From: Arenibacter sp. F26102
Lineage (GTDB): Bacteria; Bacteroidota; Bacteroidia; Flavobacteriales; Flavobacteriaceae
DNA: 64,000 nt
Direction of reading: 5' to 3'
Assembly (NCBI RefSeq): GCF_023015865.1
Contig: NZ_JALKBC010000009.1
Location: forward strand, 1 to 64,000
The position numbers and the translations under genes are program-made. The notes beneath the pieces are model-generated. The model saw nothing but the letters and a program-made list of their open reading frames with translations, was not told where the DNA came from and did no database searches. Each line of letters opens with the position of its first letter. Position 1 is the first letter of the stretch. Shown here piece by piece: positions 25,787 through 34,458 of this stretch.

Positions 25787-25809
25787 GACACCTTATGCGT
25801 TAGTAGTTT

Positions 25810-25833
25810 ATTTACGAAATCGTTTGCGTAAAT
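25810..25833 (-). promoter_or_regulatory. 24-bp LacI-type operator upstream of ppsA
   Basis: ATTTACG (25810-25816) is mirrored by CGTAAAT (25827-25833), and the core AAATCGTTT is itself centred on CG. Across the inner 22 bases 18 positions match the reverse complement. CG-centred palindromes of this kind are typical LacI-family operators. The position, 24-47 bp before the ppsA ATG, is that of a promoter-overlapping repressor site. No LacI-family gene is in the window. Confidence 0.6.
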
Positions 25834-25985
25834 CAAGAAAAAAATTATTTCGATACAAAATTTCATTAATTTAGACAGGTTTCCAACCTATAATATGACT
25901 AATTACAATACTTTTTTTGCCGATAGCTATTTTAGTATGTGGATTGTGAATTTTTAGTATTATGTTTATGGTAATTCTTTAAAAC

Positions 25986-26873
25986 ATGAAACTTCAATTA
26001 GCGGATAGAAGTAATTTTAACAACAGCTCCTTTACTACCAAGGTGAATGAGTATCCCTATTTTTTAAAAATATGGCACTATCATCCCGAATTGGAATTAG
26101 TGGTTATTTTAAAAAGTGAAGGAACTTGTTTTGTGGGCGATTGTAGTGAAAAATTCCAAGCGGGGGAAATTGTACTGCTGGGTGAAAATTTACCGCATAT
26201 GTGGCTGAGCGATGAGGACTATTTTCAGTTTAATCCCAACTTATCTGCAAAAGCCTGTGTCATGCATTTTAAAACTGATTATTTAGGAAGTCAATTTTTT
26301 GTAACTCCGGAAATGCAGCATATTTATGGACTGTTTGAAAGAGCTAGAAATGGAATAAAGTTTTTTAATATAGATAAGGAGCTGATCAAGGAGGTTACGA
26401 ACATGTTGAAATTGAAGGGTTTTGATAAGACGCTAGCTTTTTTAACCATACTTAACAAACTGTCTAGGCACAGGAGTTTCAAATTATTGGCCAGCCAGGG
26501 ATTTATAAATACCTATGAATTATCTGAAAACAAAAATTTAGACAATATTCATGCCTATATCTTTAAAAACTTTTACAAGACCATTACCCTGAAGGAAGTG
26601 GCGCGAATAGCCCATATGAATACTTCTGCCTTCAGTAGATTCTTCAAAAGAGTAAAAGGCACAACATTTACCCGATATGTAACGGAAATTAGAATTGGTT
26701 ATGCATGTAAACTATTATTGGAAGGGGAAAGTAGCATTTCAACGGTGTGCTATGAATCCGGGTTTAATAATATCTCCAACTTTAACCGACAATTCCGATT
26801 AATAATGAACTGCTCGCCCTCTACATTTTTAAGGGAGCATAAAAACTACGATAGGAATTTTGACACCCGTTAA
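25986..26873 (+). CDS. AraC-family transcriptional regulator
   Basis: The 295-residue protein has an N-terminal cupin-like sensing domain (about 20-100; IWHYHPELELVVILKSEGT, GEIVLLGENLPHMW) and a C-terminal pair of helix-turn-helix motifs (about 190-290; ITLKEVARIAHMNTSAFSRF, ISTVCYESGFNNISNFNRQF, CSPSTFLREHK). It binds a small effector, probably a sugar, and controls transcription. Placed directly before the plus-strand sulfatase/fucosidase cluster and reading the same way, it is the natural candidate regulator of that cluster. The effector is unknown. Confidence 0.9.
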   Translation: MKLQLADRSNFNNSSFTTKVNEYPYFLKIWHYHPELELVVILKSEGTCFVGDCSEKFQAGEIVLLGENLPHMWLSDEDYFQFNPNLSAKACVMHFKTDYLGSQFFVTPEMQHIYGLFERARNGIKFFNIDKELIKEVTNMLKLKGFDKTLAFLTILNKLSRHRSFKLLASQGFINTYELSENKNLDNIHAYIFKNFYKTITLKEVARIAHMNTSAFSRFFKRVKGTTFTRYVTEIRIGYACKLLLEGESSISTVCYESGFNNISNFNRQFRLIMNCSPSTFLREHKNYDRNFDTR

Positions 26874-26965
26874 TATTTTCAAAATGCCTATAATTGGCAG
26901 GGAATAAATATCAATTAGCTAAAATGAAAGTTGTAATAGGCTACTGATCAATAAAAAGGAATGCG

Positions 26966-27023
26966 ATGGCAAAACTATGCCATGGCAATTTACGGTGTGT
27001 AGCCGACCATAAAAATAATGGTC
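26966..27023 (+). promoter_or_regulatory. Two small inverted repeats upstream of the first sulfatase gene
   Basis: ATGGCA-N6-TGCCAT (26966-26983) and GACCAT-N7-ATGGTC (27005-27023) are two perfect 6-bp inverted repeats, 38 bp apart centre to centre, in the leader before the preferred start at 27096. They could be operator half-sites or leader hairpins. No T run follows either, so they are not terminators. Confidence 0.35.
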
Positions 27024-27095
27024 TGGGAAGTTAAGGTCTGTAGCTCAATCGGAACAATTTTAAATGTAATAAGTAACAAAGAGAATTTAATTAAT

Positions 27096-28934
27096 ATGGC
27101 ACAAAAACAATATTACAAAAAAGGGTCTTTTGGGAGAAAATATATCTTGTTCTTAATTACCCCATTTATTTTTACATCATGTAAGGAGAAGCAAGTGGGG
27201 ATGGATAGTCCAAAAGCCAAACCCAATGTGATTGTAGTCATAACGGACGATCAAGGTTACGGAGATCTTGGGTTAAATGGAAATGCAAGTATAAAAACCC
27301 CTGCTATTGACAATTTCGCAGCGGAGTCCGTCCGTCTTAGCAATTATCATGTAGGGACCACTTGCGCTCCCACAAGGGCCGGATTGCTAACGGGAAGGAA
27401 TTGCAATAGAAATGGTGTTTGGCATACCATAATGGGAGCTTCCTTGCTAAACAGGGAAGAAATTACCATGGCCGACGAGCTACAGAAGAATGGGTATAAT
27501 ACCGCCATGTTCGGCAAGTGGCATTTGGGGGACAACCATCCATTTGCACCTCAGGAAAGAGGGTTCGATGTGGCTTTTTATCACGGTGGTGGTGGTGTTG
27601 GGCAAACACCGGATTATTGGGATAACGACTATTTTGATGATACTTATTATAGAAATGGGACACCGGAAAAGAAGGAAGGATATTGTACCGATGTATGGTT
27701 TAATGAAGCAATGAATTTCATTGAAGCTAAAAAGGAAGAGCCTTTTTTCTGTTATCTTAGTTTAAATGCGCCCCACAGCCCTTACAATGTACCCGAAGAA
27801 TACTACAATATATATAAGGATGCAAAGGGCATATCGGAAGAGCAAAAGCGTTTTTATGGTATGATCACCAATATTGATGACAATTTCTCAAAACTATTGA
27901 AGAAGTTGGAGGCCTTGGGCATTGCCGATAATACCATCCTGATATTTACTACCGATAATGGTACTGCCCAAGGGTATACTATAGATGCCAAGACTAATGA
28001 AGTTCAAGGTTACAATGCAGGTATGAGGGGCACTAAAGGGAGTGAATATGATGGGGGCCATAGGGTTCCTTTTATTGTAAGATGGCCAAATGGAGGACTA
28101 AGCGGAGGCAAGACCCTTGAAGATTTGGTGGCCCATGTAGATGTATTGCCAACGATCATGAAACTAACAGGGCAGCCTTATACGCCCACCAAAACCATGG
28201 ATGGTATGGATGTAAGTGATTACCTCTTAGGAAAAGAAGACATTTCCAATAGGTACCTGGTAACGGATACCCAGCGTGTGCCTTGGCCTATTAAAGGGAA
28301 GAACAGCTGTGTAATGGAGGGTAAATGGCGTTTGATAAACGGTACGGAATTATACAATATAGCCCTTGATCCTGGGCAGGAAATTAATGTTGCGGACCAA
28401 CACCCGGAAAGGGTGGAGGCAATGAATGCATTTTACGAAAGTTGGTGGGATGATATAATTAAGGAAACCAAATATTCCGTGATTGATTTGGGCGTTGGGG
28501 AAACAGATGTACTTACCTGTCATGATGCCCGCACCATAGGGTACTACCCGCCATGGAACCAACAAATGATCCGTGCAGGAGAACCTATGAAACCCGCCCC
28601 CTTTTCGGTAAACTTTACTTCCGCTGGCAAGTATAGGTTCCACCTCAGGAGATGGCCGTCTGAAAGTAATTTGGCTCTTGGTGCTGAAATCAACGATGCT
28701 ATATCAGCCACTCTTAATGCAGAAGGCAAGGTGGCCGGAAAATCAATGCTATTTAAAAAAGCACACCTAAATATTGGAGAAAAAAGTATTGATGTTGCGG
28801 TAGATAACAAGGCAGGAGCCGCTACTTTGGAAATGGATGTGCAGCAGGGCGAAACAGAACTAATGGCCTATTTTGATTTGGCGGATGGAACCCAGAGCAA
28901 TGCTTTTTATATAGATGTGGAAAAGGTGGAATAG
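27096..28934 (+). CDS. Sulfatase (S1 family) lipoprotein with C-terminal extension
   Basis: The ATG at 27096 is preferred over 27018, because it gives MAQKQYYKKG, a basic region and the lipobox FTSC. The catalytic domain has VVITDDQGYGDLGLNG metal ligands, the formylglycine motif C-A-P-T-R in GTTCAPTRAGLLTGR (Cys about 90), GKWHLGDN and FTTDNGTAQGY. The fourth motif position is Thr instead of the usual Ser. After about residue 460 an extra domain (FSVNFTSAGKYRFHLRRWPS onward) is found in some glycan-locus arylsulfatases. It would hydrolyse sulfate esters of a polysaccharide in the periplasm or at the surface. It needs formylglycine maturation by an enzyme not encoded here. Confidence 0.92.
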   Translation: MAQKQYYKKGSFGRKYILFLITPFIFTSCKEKQVGMDSPKAKPNVIVVITDDQGYGDLGLNGNASIKTPAIDNFAAESVRLSNYHVGTTCAPTRAGLLTGRNCNRNGVWHTIMGASLLNREEITMADELQKNGYNTAMFGKWHLGDNHPFAPQERGFDVAFYHGGGGVGQTPDYWDNDYFDDTYYRNGTPEKKEGYCTDVWFNEAMNFIEAKKEEPFFCYLSLNAPHSPYNVPEEYYNIYKDAKGISEEQKRFYGMITNIDDNFSKLLKKLEALGIADNTILIFTTDNGTAQGYTIDAKTNEVQGYNAGMRGTKGSEYDGGHRVPFIVRWPNGGLSGGKTLEDLVAHVDVLPTIMKLTGQPYTPTKTMDGMDVSDYLLGKEDISNRYLVTDTQRVPWPIKGKNSCVMEGKWRLINGTELYNIALDPGQEINVADQHPERVEAMNAFYESWWDDIIKETKYSVIDLGVGETDVLTCHDARTIGYYPPWNQQMIRAGEPMKPAPFSVNFTSAGKYRFHLRRWPSESNLALGAEINDAISATLNAEGKVAGKSMLFKKAHLNIGEKSIDVAVDNKAGAATLEMDVQQGETELMAYFDLADGTQSNAFYIDVEKVE

Positions 28935-29093
28935 GCCAATGAGCGCTTAAAAATAAAATGTGATATACACTTTACGAATGAATTACCGCAATAATTAACT
29001 GATTTATTCATTTTAATCGAGGGGCGATTTAAGCAAATTAAAAAGGCAAATATCTGAAAATAAAGTATTTAACAATACTCATATCCATCAATA

Positions 29094-29125
29094 GAAATAA
29101 GCAATACTTTAAGCGAATAGAGAAA
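29094..29125 (+). promoter_or_regulatory. Shared upstream motif, copy 1 (before GH29 gene)
   Basis: GAAATAAGCAA, nine variable bases, then CGAATAGAGAAA. The same two blocks with the same nine-base gap recur at 34316-34347 before a sulfatase gene. This copy ends 57 bp before the fucosidase start. Possible binding site of the AraC regulator at 25986. Confidence 0.45.
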
Positions 29126-29182
29126 GATGCTAGTGACACGTTTACATAATTTCGTAAAGAATCACAATTTATATTTTAAAAT

Positions 29183-30979
29183 ATGCTAACAACTTTAAAA
29201 AAGGTAATCCCAATAATGTTTACTATTTGGGTCGGAACTTCCTATGCACAGGAAAAGAATGGGGGCGAGATGGACGAAATGTGGGGCGAACAGAACACTT
29301 TGGGAGCGGATGCCCCCGCCTCCAGGACGGCACTATTTGATGATGGCAATTATGCCATGTTTATCCATTGGGGTATTTACTCCAACATTGCCAACAAATG
29401 GAAGGATAGTACCTATTACGGCATTAGTGAGTGGATCATGAATCCTAGAAGGGCCAATATTCCGGTAGATGAATATATGGCAGAGGCAAAAAACTTCAAC
29501 CCGGTATATTTTGATGCCAAGGCTATTGCGCAACTGGCCAAGGATGCAGGAATGAAATATGTTGTTGTTACCAGCAAGCACCATGACGGTTTTGCCATGT
29601 ATAATTCCAAAAGCAATGATTTCAATATTGTAAAGGCCACTCCCTTTGCCAGGGATCCCATGAAAGAATTGTCCAAGGCCTGTAAAGAATTGGGGCTTGG
29701 ATTCGGCTTTTATTATTCGCACAATCAGGACTGGACCTTTCCGGGGGGCAATGGCGGACCCAAGGTCAATGAAAAAGGTAAAGAGGTAGATTTCGAATAT
29801 TACTTTAAGAAAAAATGTCTTCCTCAGGTAAAGGAGATCGTGACCGAATATGGGGATATTGCCATGGTCTGGTTTGATACTCCCGGGAATATGGAGAAAA
29901 AATATGTAGCTGAATTGGTAGATGTAGTCCGCAAGCACCAACCCAATGCCATGATTTCTGGTAGGGCGGGCCACGGGTTGGGAGATTATAAATCCTTGGG
30001 GGATATGAATATTCCAGTTAAAAATATAGGGGGTCTATGGGAAACGGTAGATGTTACCAACGATTCTTGGGGTTATGCCTGGTACGATCAGAATTGGAAA
30101 GGCCCTAAACGTATATTGAAGAGTATAATTTCTACAGTGGCCCGCGGGGGCACCTATATGTTGAATGTTGGGCCGGCACCTGATGGAAGTATTCCGACTG
30201 AGGCGCAGGAATCGTTAAGGGCTTCTGGAGAGTGGATCGGTAGATACCCGCAGGTAATTTATAAGTCTGGGGCTTCACCTTGGGGACGAAAGTTGCCCTG
30301 GGGAGATGCTACCATAGCCTCAGATGGCAAGTTGAACCTCTGCGTTTATGAATGGCCTTTGGATGGTAAATTGTGGCTTCCAGGCCTAAAGAATAATATA
30401 ACTTCCGCAAAGCTTTGGGTAAACGGAGAACAGCTAAAATTGGAGACCAGCAGGGATGGGGATTGGGCCGCATTAATTCTTCCGGCCAAACGTCCAGAAA
30501 GTTTGATTTCCATTATAGAGGTTGAGCTAGACGGCCGTCCGGAGGTAAGCACCAGCTCCAGTCTAGACCCCATTTTTGCTACAGTACTTCCTGTGGATTT
30601 TGCCACAGCGGAAGGTGCTGCCATCTCAGAAAAAAGGTGGATGGAAAAATTTGGGGAGTGGAAGCATATTGAACAGGCCCAAGATTGGACAGATAAGGGT
30701 AAAGTGACTTGGAAGGTAGTGGTGAAAGAACCCGGTTACTATCAAACGGAACTCAATTATGCGGGATCGGGCCGCTTGGTATGGAACATTACTTCGGACG
30801 AGGGAAATGTTGTTCAGAACCAGCAAAACTCTTCAGAGGTCTACAATTATTATGAAATGGGACTTTTGAAATTTGAAAAGCCGGGAGAGCATACCATAAC
30901 CGTGTCTTTGGTAGATGGAAATAGGCAAGGTGCAAGTCTCAAAGAAATACGATTGACTCCTGAGGGAAGTATGGAATAA
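29183..30979 (+). CDS. Alpha-L-fucosidase (GH29)
   Basis: The 598-residue protein has a signal peptide (cleavage near SYAQ, about residue 20) and the GH29 catalytic barrel: YAMFIHWGIYSN, VVVTSKHHDGFAMY, the nucleophile in YGDIAMVWFDTPG (Asp about 232), and a WETVDVTNDSWGY segment. A C-terminal beta domain follows (about 370-598). GH29 enzymes remove alpha-L-fucose by a retaining mechanism. It is 18 bp upstream of the O-acetylesterase gene and reads with the sulfatases, so it probably acts on a sulfated fucosylated glycan in the periplasm. Confidence 0.93.
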   Translation: MLTTLKKVIPIMFTIWVGTSYAQEKNGGEMDEMWGEQNTLGADAPASRTALFDDGNYAMFIHWGIYSNIANKWKDSTYYGISEWIMNPRRANIPVDEYMAEAKNFNPVYFDAKAIAQLAKDAGMKYVVVTSKHHDGFAMYNSKSNDFNIVKATPFARDPMKELSKACKELGLGFGFYYSHNQDWTFPGGNGGPKVNEKGKEVDFEYYFKKKCLPQVKEIVTEYGDIAMVWFDTPGNMEKKYVAELVDVVRKHQPNAMISGRAGHGLGDYKSLGDMNIPVKNIGGLWETVDVTNDSWGYAWYDQNWKGPKRILKSIISTVARGGTYMLNVGPAPDGSIPTEAQESLRASGEWIGRYPQVIYKSGASPWGRKLPWGDATIASDGKLNLCVYEWPLDGKLWLPGLKNNITSAKLWVNGEQLKLETSRDGDWAALILPAKRPESLISIIEVELDGRPEVSTSSSLDPIFATVLPVDFATAEGAAISEKRWMEKFGEWKHIEQAQDWTDKGKVTWKVVVKEPGYYQTELNYAGSGRLVWNITSDEGNVVQNQQNSSEVYNYYEMGLLKFEKPGEHTITVSLVDGNRQGASLKEIRLTPEGSME

Positions 30980-30997
30980 AACCTATAATTTTGAAGA

Positions 30998-32536
30998 ATG
31001 ACGAAAAAGCCATTCATTTTAGTACAGCTTGTTTTTCTATTATTTTATATATCAGTTGCACATTCCCAGGAATTAAAACCATCCAATTTATTTTGCGATA
31101 ATATGGTATTGCAACGTGGCATGCAAGTTCCTGTTTGGGGCCTTGCAGCGCCTAAGGAAAGAATAACGGTAAAATTTGCTGGCCAGACCACCTCAACAAA
31201 AGCAGGGAAAGATGGTATATGGATGGTTGAATTAGAGCCCATGCAGGCTTCGAAAATTCCTCGGGAAATGACTATCAGCGGAAAAACGGAAATAGTCTTG
31301 TCCAATGTGGTAGTGGGTGAAGTTTGGATATGCTCTGGACAGTCCAACATGCAATTTTCGGTTACCAACGTCCCTGAAACAAAAGCACTGTTGGCTTCTT
31401 CAAAGAATATTAGAAGTTTTGAGGTGAAGAGAACGGTTTCCTTTAACGAAGAAGACAATGTTAATGGAAAATGGCAAGATGCCCCCCCAAGCAGTGCCGT
31501 AGCATTTGGTTTTGCATACTTCCTTGAGAAGTCCGCCGATATTCCGATTGGAATAATACATGCCTCTTGGGGCAGTTCTTCCCTGGAAGCCTGGATGCCG
31601 CGCGATATGGCAAAAGAGTTTCCTTATTTCAAGGCTATAATGGACGACTTTGATGCCGATACATTAACTAGGAATAGAATCAACACCGCGATTACTTCCT
31701 CGGAAGGTTGGTCTAACGAAGAGGATATATTTATGCGTAGGCAACCCAATATTCTTTATAATGCTATGATGAACCCTATAACGCCTTATGCTTGTAGAGG
31801 CTTGGTTTGGTACCAAGGGGAGCGAAACACACGTTACTATTCCGGGGTACCCGAGGTAAACGAGGACAATTGGTTCCATAGGGTGATAGGGATGAAGGAA
31901 TATGGCGATGTGCTTCAATCTTGGATCAGGCGGTATAGAAAGGAATGGAAAAATGATAAGATGCACTTCTCTCTAGTAATGCTTCCCGGTTATGGAAAAG
32001 GCACGAACAATAATCCAGATATCGACCCCAAGAGTCCAACCGCCATGTCTTGGGCGTGGATGCGTGAGTCGCAAATGAAGGTATTGGACCTTCCTTATAC
32101 CAGTGTTGTCAACACCATTGATCTAGGGGATGAAAAAAATGTACATCCCAAGGATAAACTTCCTATAGGGATTAGACTGGCACTGGCTGCGGAAAAATAT
32201 ACCCTTGATAGGGATGTGGTGGCAGAAGGCCCCATTTTTAAGGAAGTAAAGCCACTAAACAATACACTTGTAGTATATTTTAAGAATGCCCATGGATTAA
32301 AAACAGTCGATGGAAAAGCACCAAAGGGATTCTGGATTTCTGATGGATCTATGCAATGGCAAAAGGCAGAAGCGAAAACTGTTGGGGAAACGGTAGTACT
32401 GTCCAATGATAAAATAAAAAAGCCGCTCTTTGTGCGATATGCCTTTGCCGGAAAACCGGATGTAAATTTGGTCAATGATGCAGATTTACCTGCCTATCCC
32501 TTTAGAACGGATAATGAGATTCCTATTGATGAATAA
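30998..32536 (+). CDS. Sialate O-acetylesterase-like SGNH esterase
   Basis: The 512-residue protein begins with a signal peptide (cleavage after about VAHSQ) and then shows NLFCDNMVLQRGMQVPVWG and GEVWICSGQSNMQF (Ser about 115), the block I signature of the SASA/SGNH family. IGIIHASWGSSSLEAWM and GLVWYQGERN are the other conserved blocks, and DLGDEKNVHPKDKLPIG contains the catalytic Asp and His. Family members remove O-acetyl groups from sugars. Beside fucosidase and sulfatase genes, it most likely deacetylates the same glycan; sialic acid itself need not be the target. Confidence 0.9.
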   Translation: MTKKPFILVQLVFLLFYISVAHSQELKPSNLFCDNMVLQRGMQVPVWGLAAPKERITVKFAGQTTSTKAGKDGIWMVELEPMQASKIPREMTISGKTEIVLSNVVVGEVWICSGQSNMQFSVTNVPETKALLASSKNIRSFEVKRTVSFNEEDNVNGKWQDAPPSSAVAFGFAYFLEKSADIPIGIIHASWGSSSLEAWMPRDMAKEFPYFKAIMDDFDADTLTRNRINTAITSSEGWSNEEDIFMRRQPNILYNAMMNPITPYACRGLVWYQGERNTRYYSGVPEVNEDNWFHRVIGMKEYGDVLQSWIRRYRKEWKNDKMHFSLVMLPGYGKGTNNNPDIDPKSPTAMSWAWMRESQMKVLDLPYTSVVNTIDLGDEKNVHPKDKLPIGIRLALAAEKYTLDRDVVAEGPIFKEVKPLNNTLVVYFKNAHGLKTVDGKAPKGFWISDGSMQWQKAEAKTVGETVVLSNDKIKKPLFVRYAFAGKPDVNLVNDADLPAYPFRTDNEIPIDE

Positions 32537-32682
32537 ATATAGAATGGAATTTTAATTTATTGGGAAAACACGATTTATAGAAAGTACGATTCTGTATCAC
32601 CGGAGTCAAGGGCATTATTGCGAAAGGTTAGTCAGGCTATCCGCGGGAAATAGATTTTATACACATTAATTTAAAAGAGACT

Positions 32683-34266
32683 ATGCATTTATTTAAACAG
32701 TTATTTAAGATTTTACTTCTGTTATTTTCAATAACTACAGCTGCACAAAGCATTCAAAAACCAAATATCATCATTATTTATACCGATGACCAGGGTTATG
32801 GGGATGTAGCAGCTCTTAACCCCGATGCTAAATTTAAGACTCCCAACATGGACATATTGGCGAATGAGGGGATTATCTTTACGGATGGGCATAGCAGTGA
32901 TGCGGTCTGTACGCCTTCTAGATACTCCTTATTAACCGGGCGATATAGTTGGAGGACCTCCTTAAAAAAAGGAGTCCTTGGAGCCGATGGACCCTGTTTG
33001 ATAGAGAAGGATAGGATGACCATTGCCTCCTTGCTGAAGGATAATGGCTACAATACCGCTATGGTGGGGAAATGGCATCTTCAAATGGAGTTTGAAGGAA
33101 GTCTGGGCAAGGATCGTGACTGGTCCAAACCCTTTACCGATGGTCCTATTGAGAAGGGGTTCGACTACTTTTTCGGGATTCCCGCATCCATGAACTACGG
33201 CATACTTACCTATTTGGAAAATGATAGGGTTTTGGATCCTCCGGTATTATGGACCAAAAAGAAGCCAGCCACCAACCCCAGAACCTATAGCGATGATATT
33301 ACCCCTAAGCCCTATAGGATGACCCCCCCTTATGAAAAAGAAGGTGGTAGGGGCTGGGTGGAGGTGGCTCCATCCTTCAATGATGAGTTTGTACTGGAAA
33401 ACCTGGCCAATAGGGCAGTGGAATATATTAATGAATCTTCCAAAGAGGCAAAAAACGGAAAGCCTTTCTTTCTATACCTTCCCTTGAACAGTCCGCATTT
33501 GCCACATAGTACCCACCCCGATTTTCAAGGCCGAAGCAACTGTGGCAATTATGGCGATTTTATGGAAGAAACCGATTATAGGGTGGGACAGGTATTGAAG
33601 GCCTTAAAAGTAAATGGTATTGATGACAACACCTTGGTTATCTTTTCTTCGGATAACGGTGCAGAAACCAACTACGTTTATCAACGCGATGTATATGGGC
33701 ACTACAGTAGTTTTAATTTTAAAGGCGGTAAACGCGACATATATGAGGGTGGACATCGCGTGCCATTCCTAATGCGTTGGCCGGCCCAAATCAAGGCCGG
33801 TTTAAAATCGGATGTACCAGTGTGCCAAACAGATTATCTGGCTACAATTGCAGCAATTATTGGTATAAAGCTTCCTGATAATGCGGGTGAAGATAGTTAT
33901 AGCTTGTTGCCGATTTTAAAAGGGGAGACACATAATGAAAAAGTTAGAGGGCCGGTAATCCATCATTCCGTAACAGGCGATTTTGCCATACGGGATGGAA
34001 AATGGAAATTGAACATGCTACGTGGATCCGGGGGTTCCTTGGAACCTAGATTTATTCAACCTAAAGAAGGAGAAGCCGTCTTTGAACTTTATAATATGGA
34101 GGAAGACCCAAGTGAGACCAACAACCTCTATTTTAAACATCCCGATGTCGTGAAAAGACTTACCAAAAAGATAAGCAATATCATAAAGGACGGAAGAACA
34201 ACGGCCGGAATGCCTCAAGCATATGTTAAGGAGAATTGGGATTTGCCCAAATGGGTTAAATCTTAG
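32683..34266 (+). CDS. Sulfatase (S1 family), signal-peptide secreted
   Basis: The 527-residue protein has a signal peptide (LFKQLFKILLLLFSITTAA) and a complete S1 sulfatase domain: IIYTDDQGYGDV (metal ligands), AVCTPSRYSLLTGRYSWR with Cys about 76 as the formylglycine precursor, MVGKWHLQM, PLNSPHLPHSTHPD and FSSDNGAE. The extended CTPSRYSLLTGRYSWRT motif resembles a sulfatase group that includes galactosamine-6-sulfatase relatives, but I cannot fix the subfamily by eye. It probably acts in the periplasm on sulfated oligosaccharide. Confidence 0.92.
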   Translation: MHLFKQLFKILLLLFSITTAAQSIQKPNIIIIYTDDQGYGDVAALNPDAKFKTPNMDILANEGIIFTDGHSSDAVCTPSRYSLLTGRYSWRTSLKKGVLGADGPCLIEKDRMTIASLLKDNGYNTAMVGKWHLQMEFEGSLGKDRDWSKPFTDGPIEKGFDYFFGIPASMNYGILTYLENDRVLDPPVLWTKKKPATNPRTYSDDITPKPYRMTPPYEKEGGRGWVEVAPSFNDEFVLENLANRAVEYINESSKEAKNGKPFFLYLPLNSPHLPHSTHPDFQGRSNCGNYGDFMEETDYRVGQVLKALKVNGIDDNTLVIFSSDNGAETNYVYQRDVYGHYSSFNFKGGKRDIYEGGHRVPFLMRWPAQIKAGLKSDVPVCQTDYLATIAAIIGIKLPDNAGEDSYSLLPILKGETHNEKVRGPVIHHSVTGDFAIRDGKWKLNMLRGSGGSLEPRFIQPKEGEAVFELYNMEEDPSETNNLYFKHPDVVKRLTKKISNIIKDGRTTAGMPQAYVKENWDLPKWVKS

Positions 34267-34315
34267 ATTCAATCAAAACGAAATACAGGGGAAATTCAAT
34301 TTTTCTTTATTGATC

Positions 34316-34347
34316 GAAATAAGCAAGAATAAGACCGAACAGAGAAA
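34316..34347 (+). promoter_or_regulatory. Shared upstream motif, copy 2 (before third sulfatase gene)
   Basis: GAAATAAGCAA, nine variable bases, then CGAACAGAGAAA; 22 of the 23 block bases equal copy 1 at 29094-29125. It ends 111 bp before the sulfatase start at 34459. Confidence 0.45.
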
Positions 34348-34458
34348 TACAATTTTATAGTTTGGCCTTAGGTTTGTTCAGGAAGCTGTTTTGGCGCCTT
34401 CAAAGTCCAATTTCTTGTTCCGATTTTAGAACATATACCTTAAAACAAAGTTTAAAAA

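Noticed and set aside
29333-29974. Minus-strand ORF of 213 codons inside the GH29 gene
   Set aside because: Its length comes from the codon bias of the fucosidase on the other strand; the GH29 motifs are unambiguous.
31045-31458. Minus-strand ORF of 137 codons inside the O-acetylesterase gene
   Set aside because: It is a shadow of the SGNH frame, which contains GQSNMQF and the other family blocks.
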